Below are positions 12,318-23,169 of a stretch of DNA of 64,000 bases, piece by piece. The stretch lies in NCBI GenBank assembly GCA_011799875.1, contig CM022300.1:169091837-169155836 (forward strand). The letters run 5' to 3'. Made by a program: the position numbers and the translations under genes. Under the pieces are notes generated by a model. That model made no database searches. It saw only the letters and a list, made by a program, of their open reading frames with translations, and was not told where the DNA came from. Each line of letters starts with the position of its first letter. Position 1 is the first letter of the stretch. The DNA comes from Thinopyrum elongatum (lineage: Eukaryota; Streptophyta; Magnoliopsida; Poales; Poaceae).

Positions 12318-13239
12318 TGTCGGTGCAACAAACATTCATGTTTGGTTACCTGGACTTATACACATGTGTGCTGGCATCGCGTGTCCTACACCAAGTTACA
12401 AAGCAAAACCAAGCCGGAGGATCAGCTCTTCGTGAGATCAAGGAGCGGATCAAGAAGACCAAGACAATAGAGCATCACCTTGGGGAGGCTTCCCTTGCCG
12501 GTGAGGAGAACCTGGCTAGGTCGAGGCAACCATAGGGACAAGTCCAAGATTTCCCCGGCAAGCTTGCCGGGTCCGCCAAGGGCGAGGAATCCCACCAAGG
12601 CGCCACCGCTCCACTGCTCCAGAACACCACAACGCAAATCACCTATCGATGCGGTGTTGAGCCTCCAAGTGATTAAGTGGCTACCATCAAGCACGTGGCA
12701 GCCCATTAGAAGACAGATTACTCTCATGTGACACCCGTCCAGAGGCGTGTCGAACAGATAAGCAAAGGATGGTTAAGCGGCACGGCAGGCTTGCCGGGCT
12801 TCACCATCAACATGACACCTGGCAGTGCATTTAATGCACTTTGTCCTAACTGCCAGAGTTAGGTATGATAGCACTGTTAGCTATCTAATCACTGATAAAG
12901 ACTATTTTGCCACTCTGGAAACCCCTTAAGCTATAAAAGGAGGTCCAAGGCTAACTACCAAAGGATTCGGACCGTTGCACACTGGTATGCGCATAGCTGC
13001 TCTCCCCAAGGCCACCTTACCAGGCTTGAGCGCTGCGTGTTCATCGTGTTCCTCCATCCAATCCACCAAAGCAGGAGTAGGGTTTTACGCTTACCAGCGG
13101 CCCAAACCTGGGTAAAAACCACCAGCGTCATCACCGTCATGTTGTTTCAAGGCCTCTGCTCTTTGTGCAACATGATCTTCCCCCTTGCCGAACCACAAGG
13201 GGCTGATGGCCCCATAGGTGATCATGTCCACCCACGACA
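12318..13239 (+). repeat. Element A 5' LTR
   Basis: This 922-bp LTR has TG...CA ends. It shares with the E LTR the short blocks 'gcatttaatgca' and 'gagttaggtat' near the middle, which suggests related families. The inside edge is set by the PBS-like sequence that follows. Confidence 0.9.
12932..12939 (+). promoter_or_regulatory. TATA box in element A 5' LTR
   Basis: TATAAAAG sits inside 'aagctataaaaggaggtcc'. The matching position in the 3' LTR (near 22706) reads TAGAAAAG, so the box is mutated there. Confidence 0.6.
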
Positions 13240-13244
13240 TCTTT

Positions 13245-13261
13245 GGTGCGCCAGGTAGGGC
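13245..13261 (+). promoter_or_regulatory. Putative primer-binding site of element A
   Basis: TGGTGCGCCAGGTAGGG begins five bases after the 5' LTR. It starts TGG, as needed to pair with a tRNA 3' CCA end. Element E has the related TGGCATAGCAGGCAGGGG at the same place. I did not identify the tRNA. Confidence 0.5.
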
Positions 13262-13286
13262 GAGGCGTTAGCGCGAACCTAAGGTT

Positions 13287-14009
13287 GTGAACATCACGTC
13301 CATCATCATCATCGTCTTCATGCATTGTGCCCAAGAAGAAACCCGGCGCCACCACGTGCACCCTTCCACATCGAAGGCCCCCTCGCACGGAGCCGCAGAT
13401 GCCGTAGGCACCACAGCGGCATTGGATGGACCGGGTACCACGGGAGGCACGACCGACACAGGCGGCATCATTGTTGTGTCCCCCGTGGACGAAGCTGGAG
13501 CTGGAGGCGCTGGGGGAGGGCAGCATCAACAACATCCCAACGGGCATGACCTACAAGCTGCGGGTGGAGGGAACGTTCAGTATCCACCACCCCGCCGCAC
13601 TAGCGAGCACAGCTGCAGCAACGACGCCCGCTCTGGTGCGAGTCGTGACCCTCTAGCCATGCCTGCCACAGGCGCGGCCACTGGGCACGCACCTTGCCCG
13701 GAGCAAGGCAAACAAGGTGGAGTAGTGAACGGAGTTGTCGATCATCAAGCGCGGCCCACTCAACACCAGACCGACTTGGCGACCGGTTCACGACGGCATG
13801 AGCGCGGCGACGCCCCTGCTGGTACCACCAGGAGTCAACCAACATCATGGTCTGCCTCGTCAGCTACGCCAAGCACAGCTACGGAAGCCATGGCGTGGGC
13901 CCAGCTCCTACTGAGATTCCCACCGGCGGCCGATCAAATGGATGAGTGGAGGGCCACCATCCAAAGTTTGATCGGCTTCGCTGAAGCTGTAAAATCGCAG
14001 CAGGCATAG
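13287..14009 (+). pseudogene. Element A gag, N-terminal portion
   Basis: This 240-codon open stretch follows the 5' LTR and PBS. It is low-complexity and rich in Gly, Ala, Thr and His. Its end, WAQLLLRFPPAADQMDEW plus about 15 residues, resembles the gag leader of this family. The reading is ambiguous at the start: the E copies have a clean ATG with MAPKKNG at the equivalent position, whereas here that codon is degenerate (atgcattgtgcccaagaag), so the true start is lost. TAG 14007-14009 separates it from the rest of gag, and 14010-14295 is gag-derived but broken. Confidence 0.5.
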
Positions 14010-14295
14010 CCCTCGCGGCACCCGTGAACAGCAACAGCAGCCCGGGCTGATGGCCATGTCGAGGAGACCGCGCTGATGGTGCAGTCTCCTTCGCGACAAC
14101 AGAACCAGAGGGGATAGCAGCAAGAAGAGCGTGTCCGCGAGTCCGACAAAGCATCGATGGCCTCTTCTGATCCGCGAGCCCACCGGGATCAGCGGCAGGT
14201 CCTGGAGGATCGGTGGAGGGAAGATGCGTTTGTCACCATAGAGCGATGTTGGGAGACTTGCCATCAATCTGACAAGAAAAACAGTCCAGACATTC

Positions 14296-15480
14296 ATGAA
14301 CCCGCGCCCAGTGATGACGTACTTGCCACATGAGGTTGGGTGCCCCACCTTCACTCCTGAGTTGCGGCAAGTCCGCTGGCCGTCTACCCGCGTCTTCAAG
14401 CCCGAGTTGCCGGAAAAATACGATGGAAAGTTAAACCTGGCGGAGTTCTTGAGCATTTACACAATTGCCGTTCAAGCCATCGGGGGCAGGGATGAGAAGG
14501 TGTTCGCCAACTACTTCCCTTTGGCACTCAAGCCAAACGTGAGGTCGTGGCTGATGCACCTGCCAGAGAATTCCATTTCGTCATGGGCTGACTTGTGCAA
14601 TGAATTTGTTGGCGCCTTCACGGGTGTCCACCAAGAGCCAGGGCGGCCCAGCGACCTGCAAGTCCTTCCACAGAAGGAAGGGGAGAGCTTGCAGAAGTGT
14701 ATGCAAAGGTTCAGTCGTGTGCACCGAAACATTCTAGAGATACATCCAGCAGCTGTGATTGCCGTGTTCCATTCGAACATGCGCAACAGAAGGATACGGT
14801 CCAAAATGAACGTTCGGCTGCCCAAGACCGTCAATGAGTTGTACATGTTGGCGGATAAATGTGCTCGGGCTGAAGAAGGAAGGCGACTTCCCGGGGTGGA
14901 GGATGGCATCGAGGTCGATTCGGAGGACGACGACGAGACTGCTAACCCGAAGAGGAGGAGCCAGAGATGCATCAAGAAGCGCAAGGATAAGTCTGTATTG
15001 GTCGTTGAGAGCACTGGCAATCTCGACACCGGTAAGAAGGCCAAAACCGAAGCCCCCGGCAAGGAAGCTACCACGTGTGCTGATTGCCAGAAGGGTGCGG
15101 TGGCAGAGAAAGCTGGGAAGTCCGATGGGCCATACTGCAAGATCCACCGCACTAAGGGTCATGATCTCCAAGAATGCCACCAAGTCGAGCAGCTTGTCAA
15201 GAAGCAGAAGGCAGAATATGAGAAAAGGGACATGGAGAAGGACCAAGAGGGTGCTGGAGGAAAAGGCCATGGCAGTAGAGGGGGCCGCCGTGGCAAGGTC
15301 CCACAGCAAAAGGAGAAACCTGCGAGAGGCTATGAGAAGAAAGAAGGAGATGATGAAAGTGATGAAGCGGATGAAGAAGAAACCAGCGAGCAAGAATTCC
15401 ATAAAGCAACTAAAGCCATGTGTATTGATAGAGGTGCATCTTTGCACTCCTCTCACCGCCAGCTCAAGCAGTGGGCATGA
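14296..15480 (+). pseudogene. Element A gag (retrotransposon gag domain plus degenerate zinc knuckle)
   Basis: This open frame of 394 codons holds the conserved capsid-like region of Gypsy gag. Residues ~25-190 include EKYDGKLNLAEFLSIYTIAV, VRSWLMHLPENSISSWADLC and the helical EGESLQKCMQRFSRVH segment. These form the Retrotrans_gag fold that packages the RNA in virus-like particles. A basic linker is followed by a zinc-knuckle-like C-x2-H...H-x4-C (YCKIHRTKGHDLQEC, residues ~280-295) and a charged tail. The product is not the whole gag: the N-terminal part is out of phase upstream, and a frameshift before the protease breaks gag-pol. Very similar sequence is present in the third E copy (47324-47976). 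Confidence 0.8.
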
Positions 15481-16007
15481 GAGGTTAATGCCGTGGAGCG
15501 AGCTGCAGATTCCCGGAAACCCTCAAGTGGTCCCGCACGCCTATCATCTTTGATGAAGAGGATAACCCCGATCGCACTACCGCGGTAGGGTGTTTGCCGT
15601 TGTTGGTCTCTCCAACAATCCGCAACCTCAAAGTCACAAAGATGCTTGTTGACGGCAGGGCTGGGTTGAATCTGATCTCCCCCAAAGTTGCCAGCAAGCT
15701 ACAGATCCCTGATGAAGAGCTCAAGGTTACTGGCACGTTCCAAGGAATCAACCCTAGTAGGAGCTGTCCTAAGGGAAAGATTACGCTGCCGGTGACATTT
15801 GGCGGGGAACTGAACTACCGGACCGAGAGGGTCGTGTTTGACATGGTTGAGCTTCCTTTACCTTACAATGGGTTTCGTGGTCGTCCAGCTCTGGCAAAAT
15901 TTATGGCAGCGTCCCACTATGCTTACAACACCTTGAAGATGCCAGGGCCGTTGGGCGTCATTTCCATTCCATTAGATAAGAGAGATGCAATTATATGTGT
16001 GGATTAG
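15481..16007 (+). pseudogene. Element A retropepsin (protease) domain, damaged
   Basis: The clear part starts about 15594. It holds the retropepsin active-site region as VDGRAGLNLIS; family members normally have DGGSGLN, so the second and third positions after the Asp are altered. It continues through GTFQGI...KGKITLPVTFGG and ends with the conserved KMPGPLGVISI block. The protease would cut gag-pol into mature proteins. The join from gag needs a frame change near 15480-15560, and TAG at 16005-16007 ends the frame. 16008-16300 is a Lys/Ala/Pro-rich linker of the polyprotein. Confidence 0.7.
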
Positions 16008-16299
16008 ATGTATCGAGATGCGGTAGCAGCTGAAGCTGCAGAAGCCACGGCTCCCGCCAAGGAGGCAAAGAAGGGAAAGAAAGCTAGCGAAGATGCCGTC
16101 AAAGACTCCGGGAAGCGCGCCTCTTCGGAGTGCGCCGCACCTGTTGAGGACCTGCCGGAGAGTTCGACTAGCAAAAGGCCCAAGGCTGCTCCACCTGATG
16201 TGAAAAAGGTCCCGGCAGGCAGGATGGCACTAACGGTACATTCACCATCGGCGCCATCCTTGATGACAAATAGGAAAGCGCGCTCGTTGCCTTCCTGTG

Positions 16300-17905
16300 G
16301 GTGAATGTCGATGTGTTTGCTTGGCAACCATCTGACATTCCCGGTGTTCCCAGGGAGGTAATCGAGCTCCACCTTGCTGCCTGCCCACACGCTCAGCCCA
16401 TCAAGCAGAAGGTTAGGAAGCAAGCTTTAGAGTGGTAGCAGTTCATTGCCAAGGAAATCAAGAAACTTGAAGCAGCTGGATTGCTCAGAGGAGTGTTGCA
16501 TCCAACATGGTTAGTGAACCCAGTGGTAGTGCGCAAGGCAAATGGAAATGGAGGCTCTACATTGACTTCACAGACTTGAACAAAGCATGCCCGAAGGACC
16601 CTTTCCCCCTGCCGCGCATCGATCAGATCGTAGACTCCAATTCTGGGTGTGATCTTCTTTCCTTTTTGGATGCATACTCCGGGTACCATCGGATATTCAT
16701 GTCCAGGGAAGATGAAGAGATGACCGTGTTCATAACTCCGTGTGGCATGTTTTGTACACATGCCTTCCGGGTTAAAGAGCGCGGGATCCACTTTTGGAAG
16801 AGTAGTACAGATTGGTTTCAAACCACAGCTGCACAGAAACATAGAAGCTTATATGGATGATATAGTGGTCAAAACCAAGGACAAATCAACACTAATCCAA
16901 GATTTGTAAGAGACCTTTGCAAACTTGTGCAAGATTAATTTGAAGTTCAACCCTGAGAAGTGTGTGTTTGGCATTCCCTCCGGCAAGCTACTTGGTTTCT
17001 TTTTGTATCACTGAGGGATAGAGGCCAACCTCGACAAGATCAAAGCGATCAAGCAGATGCAAGCACCCAAGACTGTCAAGGATGTGAGGCGCTTAATTGG
17101 ATGCGTTGCCGCGCTGAGCAGGTTCCTTTCCAAGTCTGCCAAACGTGCCTTTCCTTTCTTCAAAATTTTGAAGAAGGCAGGTCCAATGAAGTGGACCCTG
17201 GAGGCAGAAGCAGCGCTGCAGGACCTAAAAGACTACCTTTCCTCTGCTCCCACCTTAGTCGTTCCTAAACCGCAAGAGACGTTGCTGCTATACTTAGCAG
17301 CGATGAACCAAGTGGTTAGTACAGCGCTGGTGGCGCTGCGGGATGTGGATGAAGAAGCAGCTACCGCAACTGTCCCTTCCGGAGACGAAGCTGAACCAGT
17401 CACGGCAGAATTGGGCACGGATCTAAGGAAAGCAGAGCAAGTTAGCAAAGGTAATCCCAAAACCGCGGCAAAGAAGAAAGTGGTGCAACGACCAGTGTAC
17501 TTTGTCAGCTCCCTGTTACAAGGGGCTAGGTCAAGGTACTCTGGGGTGCAAAAATTGATCTTCGGCCTCATCATGGCCTCGAGGAAACTGCGCCACTACT
17601 TCCAAGCCCATGAGATCACAGTTGTCACTCATTTCCCACTGCAGCGCATACTGAGGAGCCCCGAAGCTACCAGCAGGATAGTTGAATGGGCACTAGAGCT
17701 GTCAAGCTTTGGCCTGAATTACAAAAGTACCTCAACCATTCAGAACAGAGCGTTAGCTGAGTTCATTGCGGAATGGACTCCTACTCCAGATGAAGAAATA
17801 ATAGAGACAGTTATCCCCGACAAGGAGGCGCCTCATGAGTGGACCATGTACTTTGATGGTGTTTCTCGTTGTAGGGCGCTGGAGCTGGCGTGCTTCTTGT
17901 AGCGC
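16300..17905 (+). pseudogene. Element A reverse transcriptase and first RNase H, frameshifted
   Basis: RT motifs appear in order: KWRLYIDFTDLNKACPKDPF and LPRIDQIVD (16540-16640), LLSFLDAYSGYH (near 16655-16690), then after a frameshift near 16763 the YMDD box (16850-16861), followed by KFNPEKCVFGIPSGKLLGF. Stops interrupt near 16436, 16906 and 17012. From about 17057 the frame is open through the RT connection and the classical Gypsy RNase H (RPVYFVSSLLQGARSRYSG, and VVTHFPLQRILRSPEAT). A second RNase H begins at WTMYFDGVS near 17844 but shifts frame near 17875. The YMDD itself is intact, so death is by frame damage. Confidence 0.8.
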
Positions 17906-18552
17906 CCACCGAAGAGCATCTCAAGTATGTAGTTCAAATGCACTTTCCCCGGGAGAAGGCCACCAACAACACTGCTGAGTATGAGGGGCTCCTTGCTGGG
18001 CTAAGAATCACGGTAGAGTTGTGGATCAAGAAACTGATCATCCGTGGAGACTTGCAACTTGTGGTGAAACAAGTTAATAAGGATTACCAAAGTCCATTTA
18101 TGGAGGCATATGTAGAGGAAGTGAGAAAGTTGGAGGAGCACTTTGATGGATTACAAACAGAGCACGTGCCACATGCGGAGAACAGCATTGCTGATCATTT
18201 ATCAAAGTGCGCTTCGCAAAAGCTCCCTGTGGAACCAGGAACTTTTGTCCTCCACCTAACTCAACCATCAGTGTCGCCTTCAATGATGGCCAGAAAAAGG
18301 AGGAAGTTGGACTCCGGCAAGTATCTCCCGGCAGGGCTCCCCAAAGCCGCTGGTAGAGAGGCTGACGGGGACAATTCTGCTTCGGTTGGTGAGCAGCACC
18401 CTCCCACGGAACCACAAGTCCTTCCGGTCGAGTTGAGCACTCCCACGAACGAGGAGGTGCCATTAGTCCTTATTGTTGAGCCTCAGGCTCCAACTTGGGC
18501 GCAACACATAGTCCATTTCCTTCAAACAGGAGAACTTCCCGAAGAGCAATAA
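17890..18552 (+). pseudogene. Element A second (archaeal-like) RNase H and linker
   Basis: This continues, in a new frame, the second RNase H: VVQMHFPREKATNNTAEYEG holds the conserved Glu, and LIIRGDLQLVVKQV holds the Asp of GDS/GDL. The HVPHAENSIADHLSKCA segment carries the last acidic position. A second RNase H placed between the first RNase H and integrase is diagnostic of Tat-lineage Gypsy elements. A ~110-residue Pro/Glu-rich linker follows, ending in IVHFLQTGELPEEQ; TAA 18550-18552 splits it from integrase. Confidence 0.75.
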
Positions 18553-19730
18553 GAAGCTGAAAGAGTAGCCCGAAGGTCCAATATGTACCAGTTTATCAAT
18601 GATACACTATACAGGAAAAGGCCAAATGGTGTGAAATTAAAGTGCATTTGCCAGGAAGATGGGCAGAAGCTGCTGGCAGAGATACATGGGGGTATGTGTG
18701 GCTCTCATATTGGATCAAGAGCCCTGGTTGGAAAAGCCTTCTGACAGGGTTTCTACTGGCCCACAGCCCTCCATGATGCAACTGATCTAGTCACCAAATG
18801 TGAAGCCTACCAGTTCCACTCCAAGAACATCCATCAACCAGATCAAGCTCTCCAGACGATTCCTTTATCCTGGCCATTTTCGGTCTGGGGGCTCGATACC
18901 TTCGGCCCCTTCCACCGTGCTACCGGGGGCTTTGAATTCTTGTACGTTGCAATCGACAAGTTTATAAAGTGGCCAGAAGTGGAGCCAGTGAGGAAGGTGA
19001 CCACGCAGTCAGCTATGAAGTTCTTGATGGGGTTGGTGTGCCGTTTTGGAGTACCCACCAGAGTGATCATTGATAATGGCACCAAATTCACGAGCAGCGC
19101 CTTCATGTAGTACATACAAAACCTTGGGAGCAAGGTCTCTTTTTCCTCTGTTGTTCATCCCCGGAGCAATGGACAAGCTAAAAGAATGAATGCTGAAGTG
19201 TTGCGTGGGCTCAAGACAAGAACTTTTGATAAGTTGCAGAAGTGCGGCAGACGTTGGATCGATGAGCTGCCAGTGGTTCTTTGGTCCCTCCGTACGACAC
19301 CGAATCGAGCCACCGGCCAGACTCCCTTCTCCCTAGTCTATGGGGTAGAAGCAGTGCTCCCCACGGAATCATATACGGGTCACCTCGATTACCTGCCTAT
19401 GATGAACTAGAGCAAAAGCAGCTTCGGCATGACGACGCCATGCTCCTCGAGGAAGATCGTCTCCGCGCCGCTGTGTGTGCTGCATGCCACCAGCAAGCCT
19501 TCCACCGCTATCATAGCCGCATGATTCATGGGCGGAGCCTTGAGGAAGGCGACCTTGTCCTTAGGCGTGTTCAATCCACCAAGGGTTCCAAAAAGTTGAC
19601 GCTGAAGTGGGAAGGCCCTTACCAGGTAGTATGACTCACGAGACCTGGCGCAGTCCGTCTGGAGACCGAAGATGGCATTAAGGTGCAAAAGTCATGGAAT
19701 ATTGAGCATCTTCGCAAGTTGTACCCATAA
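18553..19730 (+). pseudogene. Element A integrase, with stops and a changed catalytic residue
   Basis: The HHCC zinc domain is present as HGGMCGSHIG...CEAYQF, where the second CxxC has lost one Cys (CEAY for CEGC). Catalytic core: WGLDTFGPF carries the first Asp and IIDNGTKFTS the second. The third position, normally Glu in GQ(A)ERAN, is Lys here (aaa, 19180-19182). Stops occur near 18742, 19108 and 19408. The frame changes to give the C-terminal chromodomain-less tail (LKWEGPYQVV ... SWNIEHLRKLYP), with the final TAA at 19728-19730. Integrase would insert the cDNA; this copy cannot. Confidence 0.85.
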
Positions 19731-20881
19731 GGCGCGGCTGTCGGTCTCAGCCCCGGCAACCACCTTTTGTACAAGCCTTGCCGATGTGCATGTAACCCTT
19801 TGTACAAAGCCAGGCGCAGACCCTGTGGAAAGATAATAAAATGAAGCGTTGGCGCCTAAAACTTGCATGCATGTTTATTTTAGCATGATTCTGCCATGGT
19901 CATTTAGAGAGGGTCATATGCTGTTGTTTCTCCCCTGCGCTAACCACAGGGCCCCTGCCGCAGATAAAATCCCAAAGAGGAGAAGAGAGAACAAGCTTGC
20001 ATATCGGCCCCCCCGGCAACTCAAAGCAGATAAGTTTTCTTTGAGGCATCCATAGTGTACCTCTGTGAGGGAAACTTGTGCGTAGAAAAACCTTGTCACC
20101 CCCAAACATTTATGCTCTAATCTTTTGATTCTTGGATTACTTCAGTTAGACTGGTTGCAGTGGTATTTGGAAAAAGGGGTGACAAGGGGCCAGTTCTCTT
20201 CCACGCTCCTGAACTCGCCGGGCCGAGCCTCGTGACAGCGATGGAAGGGACCGGCAAGATGTCTTGCCGGAATACCATGTTTACTTGAAAGTATGCAGGA
20301 GTCATTCCTCTGCATGGGTATGATACATGCACAAGTGCCTGGCAAGCATATCTTTTTTCATTAGTACGCGGATAAACAAGTACAAAACCTTACAGGGTAC
20401 AAATGTGGCTGAAGAGGTTACATAATTTAAGATAAAAGTTTGGCAAGTGCCTACATATTTTAGATTGAAAAAAGATAAGTGACCCGTAATGCCTTTCTTG
20501 TCCCTCTCCTCCTAGGAGCTACAGTACGAGGTGAAGAGGGCAAAAGGAGTGCCTAGGTAGAAGCCCAGCCTGACCCTGTCAGGGCCTGCAGGATGCAGTC
20601 GTACAAGATCGGGAGGGGCGGTGCCGAAGACGACGGACGGAGAGAGCGGCTAGGTGATGCCCTGGTCACCACCGCCAAGACCAGCGAAACGCGACAGGAG
20701 GGTCACCGGCAGGGAAGATGAAGCCGAAGCCCACAAGGAAGCCTGCCGGGGTCTAGCTGGAGGAGGCGGAGACATCCACACACAACACCCTAGCAAATCG
20801 CTCTGCCGGGGAGAGGGGAAGACCCAGGTGCAAATGATGGTGCCGCCGGCGCCTTGCTGATGGTGACGGTGCGTCCGGCGC
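19731..20881. other. Element A region between integrase and the antisense B3 unit
   Basis: No coding signal is convincing here. It contains repeated 'cttgccgg' and 'gcaagcttgccgg'-like words. Blocks such as 'tacaagccttgccgatgtgcatgtaaccctttgtacaaagccaggc' are also present in element B (near 52270-52340 on the other strand), so it is an inherited part of the element and not a host gene. Confidence 0.6.
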
Positions 20882-21558
20882 TTAGCTGGAGTCCGAGCCG
20901 CCATCCTCCTGCTCGGTGCCATCGTCATCGCCGTCGCTGTCCTCATCGTCGCTGTCGCTCAAGGAGGACCTTTCATCGTCGGTCGAACTCTCCATGCAGC
21001 ACCCTAAGCGAGTACCCGAACGCCCGAAGACCTTGATGGAGAGCAGATTGGCCTCCATTAACTTGAAATGGAGAATGTGCCCCGCCGCCAAGCTGTGGGC
21101 ATGAGCGAAAATTTTCCAGCCACGCTGTAGAAGCATGACATGAGGCACGGGGAACTCTATGTCCGCCCACATGCTGCCATTACAGCAGCCCCTCATGTGC
21201 AGCCTCAATCCTGGCTGCTGTTCTACCTCCATCACCCTTGCGAACGGGGTGGGAAGCTGAAGACGGCTGCGCGGTGGCCCGCGCAGTTTGACAATGAACT
21301 CCAATGGCTGGTCCCTGACATGGCCTTCCATTGGGGCCAAGGCAGCTGGGGGAGGAGCGACCAGGGCACCACCACGTACTCCTCGGCCTTGGGCGCCACG
21401 AAGGCCACGCCCATGTCTTGCGGAACCACATTTTGCGCTGGATTCTGCCCATGCATCCCCAGCAGGGGAGGGAGGCACTGCCGAGAAGGGACCCTCGTCA
21501 CCACCGCTGGAGCACGACCACGTCCTCTTCCCCTCACCATAGTGGAAGAAAGATTCAA
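20882..21558 (-). pseudogene. B3-like DNA-binding domain gene, antisense inside element A
   Basis: The minus-strand frame ending at 20882 has a B3-like core: EFIVKLRGPPRSRLQLPTPF, then GCCNGSMWADIEF, MLLQRGWKIFAHAHSLAAGH and ILHFKLMEANLLSIKVF. These match the B3 pattern of strands around a 'GWxxFAxxHxLxxGxxLxF' block (plant transcription-factor DNA-binding domain; recognised from memory). It ends in a strongly acidic tail (SDSDDEDSDGDDDGTEQE) that could act as an activation or nuclear-interaction region. The ATG nearest the TATA box (about 21540, MVRGRGRGRAP) is in another frame and meets the B3 frame only through a shift near 21320-21330, where MEGHVRDQPLEF begins. Hence I call it a pseudogene. 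It converges with pol, and TATA and leader resemble the antisense unit of element B. Confidence 0.7.
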
Positions 21559-21606
21559 GAAGAAGAAGGAGGAGATGTGTGTGGATGAGCCCCTCGCCCA
21601 CGTCCC

Positions 21607-21614
21607 TTTTTATA
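21607..21614 (-). promoter_or_regulatory. TATA box of the antisense B3 unit
   Basis: On the minus strand the sequence reads CCCCTATAAAAAGGGACGTG, about 65 bases before the first ATG. Element B has the homologous 'CTGTCTATAAAAAAGGGGGTG' at 50566-50586 with the same flanking 'gaccagccccc', so the promoter is conserved between two elements. Confidence 0.65.
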
Positions 21615-22085
21615 GGGGAGATTGACCGGGGGCTGGCTCCTCACCACCCGGAAGGCAATCGTCCCACTCCACCAATCCTATCCCTCTGCGTCAGTGATGA
21701 TGTCCAGGATCGATGGCCGCCCTGCTGCAGCTATCCACGATGCCGAGCTTTCTGCCATGGCACTCATTCCCGCGCCTTACACGTCCGCCCCCAACCCTAA
21801 GCAATGCATGCAGCATACATGGCGGAAACGGCAGGCGTAGTGGGATGAGTAAAATGGCAGTTACCTCCCCGTGAACATGGGCAGCCCGTGAGCCATTGCG
21901 TGGGTAACCCCACGTCGTTCCGCATGACTCGCGGAAAAACCGGAAACTAATTCAATCACAGGTTAATGAAGAAGCAAGGAAGATATCACGAAAGACATGA
22001 GTCCCATTGCAGTTTGGACAAAGTGTGTGCATGTGTATTTGTTGGGGCCTACCCCAACGATGCCAGGCAGCACGTACGAGCCATT

Positions 22086-22097
22086 CCTGGGGGCTCC
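22086..22097 (+). other. Polypurine tract of element A
   Basis: 'CCTGGGGGCTCC' lies directly before the 3' LTR. It is the likely plus-strand primer, with the GGGGG core as the purine run. Element B has the same motif at its own 3' LTR (50114-50124, minus strand). Confidence 0.6.
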
Positions 22098-23013
22098 TGT
22101 CGGTGCAACAAACATTCACATTTGGTTGCCTGGACTTATACAGATGCATGCTGGCATCGCGTGTCCTACACCAAGTTACAAAGGAAAACTAAGCCAGAGG
22201 AACCGCTCTTCATGAGATCAAGGAGCGGATCAAGAAGACCAAGAGAATAGAGCATCACCTTGGGGAGGCTTCCCTTGCCGGGCAGGAGAACCTGGCCGGG
22301 TCGAGGCTACCCCAAGGACAAGTCCAAGATTTCCCCGGCAAGCTTGTCGGGTCCGCCAAGGGCGAGGAATCCCGCCAAGGCGCCACTGCTCCACAGCACC
22401 ACAACACAAAATCACATATCGATGCGGTATCGAGCCTCCAAGTGATTAAGTGGCTACCATCAAGCACGTGGCAGCCCATTAGAAGACAGATTACTCTCAT
22501 GTGACACCCTTCTAGAGGCGTGTCGAAAAGATAAGCAGAGGATGGTTAAGCGGCACGGCAGGCTTGCCGGGCTTCACCGTCAACACGACACCTGGCAGTG
22601 CATTTAATGCACTTTGTCCTAACTGCCAGAGTTAGGTATGATAGCACTATTAGCTATCTAATGACTAGATAAAGAATTTTTTGCCACTATGGTCATCCCT
22701 TAAGCTAGAAAAGGAGGTCCAAGGCTAACTAGCAAAGGATTCGGACCCTTCCACACTGGTACGCGCGTAGCTGCTCTCCCCGAGGCCAGCTTACCGGGCT
22801 TGACCGATGTGTGTTCATTGTGTTCCTCCATCCAATCCACCAAAGCAGGAGTAGGGTTTTATGCTTCCCAGCGGCCGAAACCTGGGTATAAACCACCAGC
22901 GTCACCACCGTCGTGTTGTTCCATGGCCTCTGCTCTTTATGCAACGTGATCTTCTCCCTTGCCAAACCACAAGGGGCCGATGGCCCCATAGGTGATCGTG
23001 TCCACCCACGACA
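22098..23013 (+). repeat. Element A 3' LTR
   Basis: This 916-bp copy of the 5' LTR has many substitutions and small indels (for example a shorter 'ccacagcaccacaacac' segment near 22392), which indicates an old insertion. Its TATA position reads TAGAAAAG. Confidence 0.9.
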
Positions 23014-23158
23014 TCACGCGCTTAAGGGAAGGAGCCTGTGAGGCCGGATAGGACTCCACGAGTCAGATGTGATCCTACTCGGACTTGGATCCAGGCCGAA
23101 TAGATTTTGGGCTTTAGGGTCCATGCGAGGCCCAAGTGTTGACCCCACGACAAACGCC

Positions 23159-23169
23159 TATATATATAG
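23159..23169 (+). promoter_or_regulatory. TATA box of the solo Copia LTR
   Basis: TATATATATAG lies in the right half of the solo LTR, in the expected U3/R position and orientation, upstream of the LTR end at 23567. Confidence 0.45.

Larger units (their letters stand above)
12318..23013 (+). mobile_element. Gypsy (Tat-lineage) LTR retrotransposon A, full-length but decayed
   Basis: LTRs 12318-13239 and 22098-23013 both run TGTCGGTGCAACAAACATTCA...CCACCCACGACA. The flanks TCGCG (12313-12317) and TCACG (23014-23018) are a 5-bp TSD with one mismatch. Between them, in order, are PBS, gag, protease, RT, RNase H, a second RNase H, integrase, an antisense B3-domain unit and a polypurine tract. A second RNase H before integrase and an antisense ORF after pol are marks of the Tat lineage (for example maize Grande). 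Several stops, frameshifts and an integrase active-site change make it inactive. Element B (49197-53768) is a close relative in the opposite orientation. Confidence 0.9.

Noticed and set aside
12224..12535. 103-codon ORF across the Copia/element A junction
   Set aside because: It spans the insertion boundary, so it is fortuitous.
14511..15456. Long minus-strand ORFs (213 and 240 codons) opposite gag of element A
   Set aside because: Leu/Ser-rich shadows of the Lys/Glu/Asp-rich gag strand, with no domain.
18098..18463. Minus-strand ORF opposite the second RNase H linker
   Set aside because: Shadow of the coding strand; no start context or domain.
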